This document shows positions 1-7,591 of a stretch of DNA of 22,188 nt, piece by piece; the first letter of the stretch is position 1; every line of letters starts with the position of its first letter. This stretch comes from Phenylobacterium sp. (lineage in GTDB: Bacteria; Pseudomonadota; Alphaproteobacteria; Caulobacterales; Caulobacteraceae): contig JAQGIX010000188.1 in assembly GCA_028290925.1 (NCBI GenBank), positions 1 through 22,188 of the forward strand. Direction: 5' to 3'. Below the pieces are notes generated by a model, which searched no databases, was not told the DNA's origin, and worked only from the letters and a program-made list of their open reading frames with translations. Made by a program: the position numbers and the translations under genes.

Positions 1-228
1 GCATTGCAGGGACGGATCTTCCCCTAGAAACCCTCGCTTTCCCCTGGTTACGCAGGCTTTTTTCCGCGCACGGCCCTGACGAACCCGGGTCCTCGAACCT
101 GGGCGAAAAGCCGACCGCGGCGAAATCTGGCTGACCGCAAGGGGGTTCAGCGATCATTGCGCCGGTGAAGCACGGCCGCTGGAGTGGCGGCGAATCAGCG
201 GGGCGAATGGGCGCCGCGGATGTCACGC

Positions 229-1140
229 CTACCGGTCCTTGGGATCGATCGCGTCCCTGAGGCCGTCGCCGATGAAGTTGAAGCTCATCAGCGCCGCCAC
301 CATGACCAGCGAGGGAAAGATCAGCAGCCAGGGCGCCAGCTCCATGTCCTGGGCGCCGGTGGCGATCAGGGTGCCGAGCGAGGCCATCGGCGGCTGCACG
401 CCAAGCCCTAGGAAGCTCAGGAAGCTCTCCGCCAGGATCACCGCCGGGATGGTGAGCGTTACGTAGACCACCACGGGGCCCAGGAGGTTCGGCACGATGT
501 GGCGCACGATGACGCCGCCCGTTCCCAGCCCGGCCGCCCGCGCCGCCTCCACGAACTCCTTGTGCTTCAGGGTCAGTGTCTGGCCGCGCACGATGCGGCT
601 CATGGTCAACCACTCCACGGCCCCGATGGCCACGAAGATCAGGATGAAATTGGAGCCGAAGGTGACCATCAAGAGGATCACGAAGAAGATGAACGGCAGG
701 GAATAGAGCACGTCGACGACCCGCATCATCGCCTCGTCCACCCGTCCGCCGACGAAGCCGGCCACCGCCCCCCAGGTCACGCCGATCACCAGCGAGACCG
801 TCGTCGCCACCAGGCCGATCGCCAGCGACACCCGCAGGCCCATCAGCAGCCGCGCCAGCAAATCGCGGCCGAGCGCATCGGCGCCCAGCAGGTGGCCGTG
901 GCTGAGCGGTCCCACCCAGACGTCGGCCTTGTTGACCTCGTCGTAGGCGAAGGGGCTGAAGGCCGGCCCAACCACGGCGGCGAGCACCAGCAAGGCCAGC
1001 ACGACCACCCCAGCCATGGCCGCGCGGTTGCGCAACAGGCGGCGGCGCGCGTCGTCCCAGAGGCTGCGGCCCTTCACGGCGGCGCGTTCCATGGCCTCGG
1101 CGCCGCGCCGGGAACCCGGCGCCAGGACCCGGGCGCTCAT
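229..1140 (-). CDS. ABC transporter permease, OppC/DppC type
   Basis: Inner-membrane permease subunit of a peptide/nickel-type (OppBCDF-like) ABC importer; 303 aa, close to the usual ~300 for OppC. Residues 41-65 form an N-terminal membrane segment, followed by the OppC-family signature HLLGADALGRDLLAR (83-97), which normally precedes the transmembrane core. The EAA loop that contacts the ATPase is visible at about 196-219 (EFVEAARAAGLG...RHIVPN). Further hydrophobic segments run to the C-terminus, which ends DAIDPKDR. The start ATG overlaps the stop of the upstream permease (ATGA), so the two are translationally coupled. No ATPase or binding-protein gene follows within the 228 bp to the left edge; partners may lie further on or elsewhere. 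The substrate cannot be told from the permease. Confidence 0.93.
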   Translation of the reverse strand: MSARVLAPGSRRGAEAMERAAVKGRSLWDDARRRLLRNRAAMAGVVVLALLVLAAVVGPAFSPFAYDEVNKADVWVGPLSHGHLLGADALGRDLLARLLMGLRVSLAIGLVATTVSLVIGVTWGAVAGFVGGRVDEAMMRVVDVLYSLPFIFFVILLMVTFGSNFILIFVAIGAVEWLTMSRIVRGQTLTLKHKEFVEAARAAGLGTGGVIVRHIVPNLLGPVVVYVTLTIPAVILAESFLSFLGLGVQPPMASLGTLIATGAQDMELAPWLLIFPSLVMVAALMSFNFIGDGLRDAIDPKDR

Positions 1141-2060
1141 GCCAGCCGCACCCGCGGATCGAGCACTGCGTAGAGCAGGTCGGCCGCGAGATTCAGGGCC
1201 AGGATCAATGCCGCGTAGACGATCACCATGCCCATCACCACGGTGTAGTCGCGCTGCAGGGCGCTGATGACGAAGAACTTGCCGAGGCCCGGCAGGTTGA
1301 AGATCCGCTCCACCACCAGCGAGCCGGTAAGCAGCCCCGCGCAGGCGGGACCCAGGTAGCTGACCAGCGGCAGGATCGCGGCCCGTAGCGCGTGGCGGGT
1401 GACGATGCGGTGTTCGGGGAGCCCCTTGGCGCGGGCGGTGCGTACGTAGTTCGAGCGCAGCACCTCGATCATCCCGGCCCGCGTCAGCCGCGAGATGATG
1501 GCGATCTGCGGCAGGGCCAGGACCGTCACCGGCAACACCAGATTGGGCAAGGCGCCGTTGTTCCAGCCGGCGGTCGGCAGCCAGCCGAGCTTGGAGGCGA
1601 AGGCCAGCACCAGCAGGGGCGCGGTCACGAAGGTGGGGATGCAGACCCCGAGGATGGCGACGGTCATCACGCCATAGTCGACGCTCTTGTTCTGGCGCAG
1701 CGCCGCCAGCACGCCGAGGCTCACGCCCACCAGGGAGGCGATCAGTATCGCCGACAGGCCGAGCTTCAGGCTGACCGGATAGTTCTCCTTCAGGATCGCC
1801 AGGACCGTCTTGTCCTTGTACTTCAGCGACGGCCCCAGATCGCCGTGCAGCACGCCGCCCACATAATCCAGGTACTGGGCTGGCAGCGGCTTGTTCATGC
1901 CGTACTTCTCCCGGATGTTCCGCTCGATCGAAGGGCTGAGCTTGCGGTCCAGGTCGAAGGGGCTGCCGGGCGCGGCGCGCATCATGAAGAAGGCGGCGGT
2001 GACCACCAGGAAGAGGGTCGGGATCGCGACCAGGAGGCGCCGGCCGATGAATCGGAACAT
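1137..2060 (-). CDS. ABC transporter permease, OppB/DppB type
   Basis: Partner inner-membrane permease of the OppC-like protein; 307 aa from the chosen start, matching the ~306 aa typical of OppB. The family N-terminus MFRFIGRRLLVAIPTLF begins at this ATG (complement of 2058-2060), preceded by a GAGGGA Shine-Dalgarno-like sequence. An open frame extends 26 codons further upstream to 2138, but that part is low-complexity and unlike the family, so I reject it. Residues 49-73 hold the usual periplasmic segment (YGMNKPLPAQYLDYVGGVLHGDLG). The EAA loop is at about 205-224 (YVRTARAKGLPEHRIVTRHAL), and the C-terminus YAVLDPRVRL is typical. The gene is first in its transcription unit and is divergent from the phosphatase-like gene at 2184. 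Confidence 0.93.
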   Translation of the reverse strand: MFRFIGRRLLVAIPTLFLVVTAAFFMMRAAPGSPFDLDRKLSPSIERNIREKYGMNKPLPAQYLDYVGGVLHGDLGPSLKYKDKTVLAILKENYPVSLKLGLSAILIASLVGVSLGVLAALRQNKSVDYGVMTVAILGVCIPTFVTAPLLVLAFASKLGWLPTAGWNNGALPNLVLPVTVLALPQIAIISRLTRAGMIEVLRSNYVRTARAKGLPEHRIVTRHALRAAILPLVSYLGPACAGLLTGSLVVERIFNLPGLGKFFVISALQRDYTVVMGMVIVYAALILALNLAADLLYAVLDPRVRLA

Positions 2061-2183
2061 CGAACGACTGTCCCTCGCGGAATTGACCAATTCGGGGCCG
2101 GGCGTTGCGAAACTTCCACCGGCCCCCGATGATGTCAACGAAGCCGCCCCGCCCTCCAGACTTCAGAGCGCCAGAAGACTCCC

Positions 2184-2594
2184 ATGACCGATTTCCGACG
2201 CGTCACCGAGCAGATTTCCGTCAGTCCGCAGATCAGCGTCGACGACGTCGACGCCGCCGCCCGGGCCGGCTTCAAGACGATCATCAACAACCGCCCCGAC
2301 GGCGAGGACCCCGCCCAGCCCTCGGGCTACGCCATCGAGGCCGCCGCGGCCGACGCCGGCCTCGCCTATTTCCACATCCCGGTGCGCGGCGGGCCGACGC
2401 CCGAGCAGGTGGAGACGACGGGCAAGGTGCTGGATGAGGCGTCCGGCCCGGTGCTCGCCTTCTGCCGGTCCGGGACCCGCTCCATCGTCACCTGGGCGCT
2501 CAGCCAAGCGGCGTCGGGCGCCCGCAGCCCGCAAGAGCTGGTCAGTCTCGGCCGCGCGGCGGGCTACGACCTCTCCGGCGTACTGGGCGGCTGA
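2184..2594 (+). CDS. DUF442 / TIGR01244-type protein-tyrosine-phosphatase-like protein
   Basis: 136-aa single-domain protein of the family that forms the N-terminal domain of the beta-lactamase-hydrolase-like protein Blh. The PTP loop CRSGTRS (C94 to R99) fits CX5R, with C94 as expected nucleophile and R99 as phosphate binder. The preceding strands (KTIINNRPDGE about 31-41, YFHIPVRGG about 62-70) are family-typical. In Blh of Agrobacterium and Xylella this domain is fused to an MBL-fold dioxygenase and is linked to sulfide/persulfide metabolism. Here it is a separate gene, but an MBL-fold gene starts 3 bp after its stop, so the pair is probably co-translated. The physiological substrate is unknown; a sulfide role is only an inference from Blh. 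Confidence 0.85.
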   Translation: MTDFRRVTEQISVSPQISVDDVDAAARAGFKTIINNRPDGEDPAQPSGYAIEAAAADAGLAYFHIPVRGGPTPEQVETTGKVLDEASGPVLAFCRSGTRSIVTWALSQAASGARSPQELVSLGRAAGYDLSGVLGG

Positions 2595-2597
2595 GCC

Positions 2598-3494
2598 GTG
2601 GCCATCCCCTACGTCCGCCAGCTCGACTTCGAATACGGCCGCACGGACCAGGTCTCGCCGCTCATCCGGCGGGTGATCGCGAACAATCCGGGCCCCTTCA
2701 CCTTCCTGGGGACCGGCACCTACATCGTCGGGCAGGGTGAGGTGGCGGTGATCGATCCGGGCCCCGACGATCCGGCCCACCTGGAGGCGATCCTGGCCGC
2801 CGTCGAGGGCGAGCGCGTCAGCCACATCGTCATCACCCACCACCACGCCGACCACTCGCCGCTGGCTGGCCCGCTGAAGGCCCGCACCGGCGCGCCGATC
2901 TACGGCTGCGCGGTCGCTCACCCGGCCGAGGACGACACCGGCGTGAAGATGGAGGCGGGTTACGACATGGCCTTCAGGCCGGACATCAGTCTCTGCGGCG
3001 GCGGGCAGGTCTCCGGCCCAGGCTGGACCCTGGAAGCGATCCCGACGCCCGGCCACACCTCCAACCACCTCTGCTACGCCTTGGCCGAAGAGAACGCCTG
3101 CTTCACCGGTGACCACATCATGGGCTGGTCGACGACGGTGATCACCCCGCCGGACGGCGACATGACCGACTACCTGGCGAGCCTGAATGTCATCCGCGCC
3201 CGGGGCTTCGCGACGCTCTGGCCAACCCATGGCCCGCCGATCCGCGACGTCGACGCCTTCATCGCCGCCTATCTCGACCACCGCCAGGAGCGCATCGACC
3301 AGATCCTGGGCGCTCTGCGCCCCGGCCCCGCCAGGATCGGCGACCTGGTGCCGCGCCTCTACGCCGACGTCGACTCCAAGCTCTGGCCCGCCGCGTCGCG
3401 CTCCATGCTGGCGGCGATGATCCACCTGGTGCGAGAGGGGAAAGTGGCTGCCGACGGGGAATTGGGACCGGGGAGCGAGTACCGCCTCGCGTAA
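2598..3494 (+). CDS. Metallo-beta-lactamase-fold hydrolase (LACTB2-like)
   Basis: 298 aa, starting at GTG 3 bp after the phosphatase-like gene. The metal site is complete: HHHADH (81-86, the HxHxDH motif), H153 in PGHTSNH, D172 in TGDH and H211 in PTHGPP. This predicts a binuclear metal hydrolase. The C-terminal ~75 residues after H211 look like the small helical/winged-helix tail of LACTB2-type MBL proteins (an RQERIDQIL helix, then SMLAAMIHLVREGKV). That architecture differs from ETHE1-type persulfide dioxygenases, which use one iron and lack this tail, so despite its DUF442 neighbour it is probably not a split Blh dioxygenase. Possible activities of the family include RNA or thioester hydrolysis; none can be chosen from sequence. 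Confidence 0.88.
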   Translation: MAIPYVRQLDFEYGRTDQVSPLIRRVIANNPGPFTFLGTGTYIVGQGEVAVIDPGPDDPAHLEAILAAVEGERVSHIVITHHHADHSPLAGPLKARTGAPIYGCAVAHPAEDDTGVKMEAGYDMAFRPDISLCGGGQVSGPGWTLEAIPTPGHTSNHLCYALAEENACFTGDHIMGWSTTVITPPDGDMTDYLASLNVIRARGFATLWPTHGPPIRDVDAFIAAYLDHRQERIDQILGALRPGPARIGDLVPRLYADVDSKLWPAASRSMLAAMIHLVREGKVAADGELGPGSEYRLA

Positions 3495-3500
3495 CCGCTG

Positions 3501-3636
3501 CCTTCCCCATTCATGGGGAAGGGGGACCACTCGCCGAAGAGCGAGGGGTGGAAGGGGCGAGGTTCTGCAGTGCGATGGCCGCCCCCTCCGTCATGCGCTC
3601 TGCGGCGCATGACACCTCCCCCGTGAACGGGGGAGG
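3501..3636. repeat. Cluster of intergenic palindromes
   Basis: The gap between the convergent MBL and acyl-CoA ligase genes holds three perfect inverted repeats. CCTTCCCCAT / ATGGGGAAGG lies at 3501-3522 (10-bp arms, 2-nt centre). GTCATGCGC / GCGCATGAC lies at 3590-3613 (9-bp arms, 6-nt loop). CCTCCCCCG / CGGGGGAGG lies at 3615-3636 (9-bp arms, TGAA loop). The G/C-rich 'gggaccactcgccgaagagcgaggggtggaaggggc' type spacer between them resembles the dispersed intergenic palindromic repeats I associate with Caulobacter and Phenylobacterium. The third hairpin begins 8 bp past the ligase stop and could stop transcription, but no T-run follows on that strand. Confidence 0.6.
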
Positions 3637-3643
3637 CAAAGAC

Positions 3644-5293
3644 CTACGCGCTCACCTTCGCCGGCGCGGCGGTCGGCAGGACGTAGTCCTTCATCCGGTC
3701 GCGGATCAGCTTCTTGTCGATCTTGCCGGTGGCGCCCAGGGGGATGTCGTCGACGAAGACCACGTCGTCGGGCGTCCACCACTTGGCGATCTTGCCCTCC
3801 AGGAACACCAGGAAGTCCTCCTTCGAGGCCGCCTCGCCGTCCGTCAGCTTGACCAGCAGCACCGGGCGTTCGTCCCACTTCGGGTGCGCCGCGCCGATAA
3901 CGGCGGCCAGCGCCGCCTTCGGGTGGCCCGCCGCGATGTTCTCGATCTCGATGGAGGAGATCCACTCGCCGCCGGACTTGATCACGTCCTTGGCCCGGTC
4001 GGTGATCTGCATGAAGCCCTGTTCGTCGATGGTGGCCACGTCGCCGGTGTCGAAGAAGCCGTGGGGGTCAAGGATCTGGCCGCCGTCGCCGTGGAAATAT
4101 TCGCCGACCACGAACGGGCCCTTGACCTTCAGCCGCCCGAAGGTCGTCCCGTCGTGCGGCAGGACGCGGCCCGCGTCGTCCTCGATCTCCATCTCGACAC
4201 CCAGCGGCGCCCGGCCCTGCTTCAGCTTCAGGCGCAGCTGGCCCTCGGCGTCCAGGTCCTTGGTGGCCTGGTTGGGGGTGGCGAGCGTGCCCAGCGGCGA
4301 CATCTCGGTCATGCCCCAGGCATGGGTCACCTCGACGCCGAACTCGTCGCGGAAGCCGCGGACGATGGCCTCGGGCACCGCCGAGCCGCCGATCACCACC
4401 CGCTTCAGGGTCGAGAGCCTGGCCTTCTTCTCGCGCAGTTCGGTGAGCAGCATCTGCCACACCGTCGGCACGGCGGCTGAGAAGGTGACGCCCTCGCTCT
4501 CCAGCAGCTCGTGGATAGAGGCGCCGTCCAGCTTGGCGCCCGGCATGACCAGCTTGGCCCCAACCGCCGGCGCCGAGAAGGCGATGCCCCAGGCGTTGGC
4601 GTGGAACATCGGCACGACCGGCAGGATGGTGTCCTTGGCCGAGAATCCCATGACGTCGGCGCCGAGCGTGATCAGGGTATGGAGGAAGTTCGAGCGGTGC
4701 GAGTAGAGCACGCCCTTCGGATTGCCCGTGGTGCCGGAGGTGTAACAGAGGCCCGCGGCGGTGTTCTCGTCGAAGCCGCCCCACTCGAAGTCGGGCGCGT
4801 TTTCCTTCACCAGGGTCTCGAAGCAGATCGCGCCATCGAGCCCCAGGCCGGCCATGTGCGCCTCGTCGGTCATGACGACGACGTGCTTGACGCTGGGCAT
4901 CCGCGCCCGGTGCTCGATCAGCGTCGGCACGAAGGTCAGATCGGTGAACAGAACCTGATCCTCGGCGTGGTTGATGATGTAGCAGAGCTGGTCGGCGAAC
5001 AGCCGCGGGTTGAGGGTGTGGCACACCGCGCCCATGCCCATGATCGCGTACCAGGCTTCCAGGTGCCGGCCGGTGTTCCAGGCCAGCGTCGCCACTCGGT
5101 CGCCGGGCTGCACGCCCAGCCCCTTCAGGGCGTTGGACAGCCGCTTGGCGCGCTCGTGGGCCTGCGCATAGGTCGTGCGGACGATCGGGCCTTCGATCGA
5201 GCGCGAGACGATCTCCACCTCGCCGTGCCACTGCTTGGCATGGTCGAGGATCTTGTCGACCGTCAGCGGCCAGTTCTGCATCAGGCCGAGCAT
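3644..5293 (-). CDS. Acyl-CoA ligase, fatty-acid / 3-methylthiopropionyl-CoA ligase type
   Basis: 549-aa ANL-superfamily enzyme that should adenylate a carboxylic acid with ATP and transfer it to CoA. The P-loop-like A3 motif YTSGTTGNPKG is at 184-194, MFHANAWG at about 229-236, AWGMTEMSP in the middle, the FDTGDVA hinge-region motif and DRAKDVIKSGGEWIS further on, and the A10 lysine in GATGKIDKK (about K524). The N-terminus (MLG.M....L....IL.HA....G..EIVSR) resembles medium/long-chain fatty acyl-CoA ligases and DmdB methylmercaptopropionate-CoA ligases; sequence reading cannot separate the two. The start has a strong GGGAGG Shine-Dalgarno 7 nt upstream. It follows the kinase/ATPase gene on the same strand with a 64-bp gap and may have its own promoter. 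Confidence 0.93.
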   Translation of the reverse strand: MLGLMQNWPLTVDKILDHAKQWHGEVEIVSRSIEGPIVRTTYAQAHERAKRLSNALKGLGVQPGDRVATLAWNTGRHLEAWYAIMGMGAVCHTLNPRLFADQLCYIINHAEDQVLFTDLTFVPTLIEHRARMPSVKHVVVMTDEAHMAGLGLDGAICFETLVKENAPDFEWGGFDENTAAGLCYTSGTTGNPKGVLYSHRSNFLHTLITLGADVMGFSAKDTILPVVPMFHANAWGIAFSAPAVGAKLVMPGAKLDGASIHELLESEGVTFSAAVPTVWQMLLTELREKKARLSTLKRVVIGGSAVPEAIVRGFRDEFGVEVTHAWGMTEMSPLGTLATPNQATKDLDAEGQLRLKLKQGRAPLGVEMEIEDDAGRVLPHDGTTFGRLKVKGPFVVGEYFHGDGGQILDPHGFFDTGDVATIDEQGFMQITDRAKDVIKSGGEWISSIEIENIAAGHPKAALAAVIGAAHPKWDERPVLLVKLTDGEAASKEDFLVFLEGKIAKWWTPDDVVFVDDIPLGATGKIDKKLIRDRMKDYVLPTAAPAKVSA

Positions 5294-5357
5294 TCAAATC
5301 CTCCCACGGCAGGCGTCTTGCGGCCTGACGCGACGTTAGTTTCGTGACCGCCGATAA

Positions 5358-6851
5358 TCAACGGACGCCGCGTCGCGCCAGCCAACCCTGAGCTTGCGCC
5401 GCCACCTCGGCCGTAGCGTCTATCCGCGTCCAGGTCACGTTGGTAAGCGCCAGCCGCGCCAACTGGTCGTGCAGCACCTCGTTGTTGGCGTCGGTGGCGT
5501 CGCGGGTCCGTGCGGCGACGCGGGCCTCCAGCACCTCGGTCGGCGCATCAAGCCAAGCCCCGTGGAACGGGACGCCGCAAGCCGCCGCCAGCCGCTCGGC
5601 CCGGCCGCGCAGGGTGTCGTCGATGAAGGTGGCGTCCAGCACCACCGCCCGGCCCGCCCGCAGCATCGCGCCCGCCTCGGCCAGCAGGGTGTCGTAGACC
5701 TTGGCGTAGAAGGCCGGCGTATAGATCTCGCGGTCGAGGCGCTCGGTCGGCCCGGCCTTCACCAGCCGCTTCCGGATCTCGTCGGTGCGCAGGACCACCG
5801 CGCCAGGCGAAGCGCCCAGCGACGGCGCCACCGCGCGGGCGAAGGTGGTCTTGCCGGTGCCCGAGGGGCCGCCGACCGCCGCGAGCACCGGAGCCGCCGG
5901 CGACAGATGGGCGACGCCCGCCTCCACATAGGCCCGCGCGCCAGCCAGGTCGCCGCCGTGCGCCTGGACATGGGCGCGGACCCCGGCGCGCACCGAGAGC
6001 ATCAGCGGCAGGGCGGCGAGACCGTCCAGCAGGCCCTCGGGGAAATTCCGCGCCGCCTCGTCCAGATAGGCCGACAGCACGCGCACGCCGGCGTCGCGCC
6101 GGCCGCGGAAATCGAGGTCCATCAGCAGGAAGGCCAGGTCGTACTGCACGTCCAGATCCGACAGCAGGTCGTTGAACTCGATGCAGTCGAAGAGGATCGG
6201 CCGGCCGGCCTCCACCAGGATGTTGCCCAGGTGCAGGTCGCCATGGCAGCGGCGCGAGAAGCCGCCGGCGGCTCGGGCCCTGAGGCGCGGTTCCTGCCGC
6301 GCCAGCTCGGCCGCGGTCAGGGCGATCAGCGTCTCGACCCGCTCGGCGCCCAGCTCGGCCGCGAGCCCGCGCAGCAGCTCGGCGTTGGAGCCGACGGTGA
6401 AGGCCAGCGCGCTCCAGCCGCCCTGCGGCCTGAGCTCGGCCGCCGCGTGCAGGCCGGCGATGGTCCGCCCAAGCGCTTCGGCCAGCTCGCCGTCCACGGC
6501 CTGCGGCCGCGCCGCCAGCACAGCGTCGTCGGCGAAGCGGCGCATCTCCAGGGCATATTCCAAGGTCTCGCCCGCGCCGTCGAAGGCGAGGCGGCCGTCC
6601 GCCTCCCGCGTCACCCGGCGAAGCCGCCGATAGATGTCCGGCGCCGCGGCCTTGTTGAAGGCGAGCTCGCGCTCCAGCGCCCAAAGCCGCTTCGCCGGCG
6701 TGGTGAAATCTGCGTAGCCCAGGTCGGCGTGGCGCTTGAGCTTGAACGCCGTCTCGCCGGCCAGGAAGACGTGGGCGCAGGCGGTGTCGACCACGCGGTC
6801 GGACTGTGCGGTCAGCCAGGCGATCAGCTCGGCCTCTTCGCCGTCGCTCAA
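5358..6851 (-). CDS. Bifunctional APH-like kinase-fold / P-loop ATPase protein
   Basis: 497 aa in two domains. The N-terminal half has an aminoglycoside-phosphotransferase-like kinase fold: a lysine strand AFKLKRHADLGYADFTT (35-51), catalytic loop HGDLHLGN (203-210) and metal-binding DCIEF (222-226). The C-terminal half is a P-loop kinase-like domain with Walker A GGPSGTGKTT (327-336), a TDEIRKRL segment (356-363) and VVLDATF (403-409). This corresponds to the COG2187 plus COG0645 fusion annotated as 'bifunctional aminoglycoside phosphotransferase/ATP-binding protein'. The true substrate is unknown and there is no sign of a role in drug resistance. Its start overlaps the pdxH stop by ATGA, so it is co-translated with PLP synthesis; whether it phosphorylates a related small molecule is speculation. 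Confidence 0.88.
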   Translation of the reverse strand: MSDGEEAELIAWLTAQSDRVVDTACAHVFLAGETAFKLKRHADLGYADFTTPAKRLWALERELAFNKAAAPDIYRRLRRVTREADGRLAFDGAGETLEYALEMRRFADDAVLAARPQAVDGELAEALGRTIAGLHAAAELRPQGGWSALAFTVGSNAELLRGLAAELGAERVETLIALTAAELARQEPRLRARAAGGFSRRCHGDLHLGNILVEAGRPILFDCIEFNDLLSDLDVQYDLAFLLMDLDFRGRRDAGVRVLSAYLDEAARNFPEGLLDGLAALPLMLSVRAGVRAHVQAHGGDLAGARAYVEAGVAHLSPAAPVLAAVGGPSGTGKTTFARAVAPSLGASPGAVVLRTDEIRKRLVKAGPTERLDREIYTPAFYAKVYDTLLAEAGAMLRAGRAVVLDATFIDDTLRGRAERLAAACGVPFHGAWLDAPTEVLEARVAARTRDATDANNEVLHDQLARLALTNVTWTRIDATAEVAAQAQGWLARRGVR

Positions 6852-7513
6852 GGGAACAGCCTGCGCGTCGTCCAGCCCTCGCCGGCGCGCTCGAACACCA
6901 GCCGCTCGTGCAGGCGGAACGGCCGGTCACGCCAGAATTCGATCGCTTGTGGGCTCAGACGGAAGCCCGACCAGTGCGGCGGCCGGGGGACTTTGCCGAG
7001 CCCGAACTTCAGGCCCATCTCGGCGATCCTCTTCTCCAGCGCCAGCCGGTCGGTCAGCGGCCGCGACTGGTCGGAAGCCCAGGCGCCGAGCTGGGCGGGC
7101 CGGGCGCGCGTCGCCCAATAGGCGTCGGCCTCCTCAGGGCTCACCGCGGAGATCACGCCGCGCGCCCGCACCTGCCGCCGCAGCGACTTCCAGTGGAACA
7201 GCAGCGCGGCCTGCGGATTGGCGGCCAGCTGCCGGCCCTTGGCGCTTTCCAGGTTGGAATAGAAGACGAAGCCCCGCGGATCGGCGTCCTTCAGGAGCAC
7301 CATCCGCACGTCCGGCAGCCCCGCCGCATCGGCGGTGGCCAACGACATGGCGTTGGCGTCGCCGGGCTCCTTGGCCAGGGCCTCGGTCAGCCAGTCGTTG
7401 AACAGCGCGAACGGATCGGCCTCGCTGAGCAGCGGCGGCGGCTCGGCGGTCGCGACCTGCCGGACATAATCGTCTTCGCTGGGCGACGGTGGGATGGGGG
7501 CCTTGTCGGTCAT
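6848..7513 (-). CDS. pdxH: Pyridoxamine/pyridoxine 5'-phosphate oxidase
   Basis: 221-aa cytoplasmic FMN enzyme that oxidises PNP or PMP to pyridoxal 5'-phosphate, the last step of PLP synthesis and salvage. FMN-binding stretches RMVLLKDADPRGFVFYSN and SAKGRQLAANPQAALLFHW are present. The C-terminal family signature appears as IEFWRDRPFRLHER (191-204) and the chain ends in WTTRRLFP. The position after EFW is usually Q, H or G but is R here, a mild deviation. The start ATG is only 7 nt downstream of a near-consensus -10 element, so the message may be leaderless. The gene overlaps the kinase-fold gene by 4 bp and is divergent from the J-domain gene. Confidence 0.96.
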   Translation of the reverse strand: MTDKAPIPPSPSEDDYVRQVATAEPPPLLSEADPFALFNDWLTEALAKEPGDANAMSLATADAAGLPDVRMVLLKDADPRGFVFYSNLESAKGRQLAANPQAALLFHWKSLRRQVRARGVISAVSPEEADAYWATRARPAQLGAWASDQSRPLTDRLALEKRIAEMGLKFGLGKVPRPPHWSGFRLSPQAIEFWRDRPFRLHERLVFERAGEGWTTRRLFP

Positions 7514-7520
7514 TGCGCCG

Positions 7521-7547
7521 GATATAGCGCTCCGGCTTCAGCGTCGC
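7521..7547 (-). promoter_or_regulatory. Candidate pdxH promoter (Caulobacter housekeeping type)
   Basis: On the minus strand GCGACGC (complement of 7541-7547), a 12-nt spacer and GCTATATC (complement of 7521-7528) match the Caulobacter vegetative consensus TTGACGS-N10-14-GCTANAWC at 5/7 and 8/8 positions. Only 7 nt separate the -10 from the pdxH ATG, so initiation would fall at or next to the start codon. On the plus strand of the same 78-bp gap there is a perfect -35 heptamer TTGACGC at 7564-7570 pointing towards the J-domain gene, but its -10 is poor. Confidence 0.5.
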
Positions 7548-7591
7548 GAGATTTAACGCGGCATTGACGCTGGACGGCGCAGGCTGCCGAC

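Noticed and set aside
43..63. Possible terminator CCTG-N6-CAGG followed by a T-run near the left edge
   Set aside because: Only a 4-bp stem; no gene end in the window to which it belongs. The first 228 bp otherwise show no gene.
2163..3530. 455-codon minus-strand open frame opposite the DUF442 and MBL genes
   Set aside because: Antisense to two genes with intact catalytic motifs; residue composition typical of a shadow frame.
5358..6851. Antibiotic-resistance aminoglycoside phosphotransferase
   Set aside because: The kinase fold is shared by many small-molecule kinases, and the P-loop fusion and pdxH coupling argue for a metabolic role.
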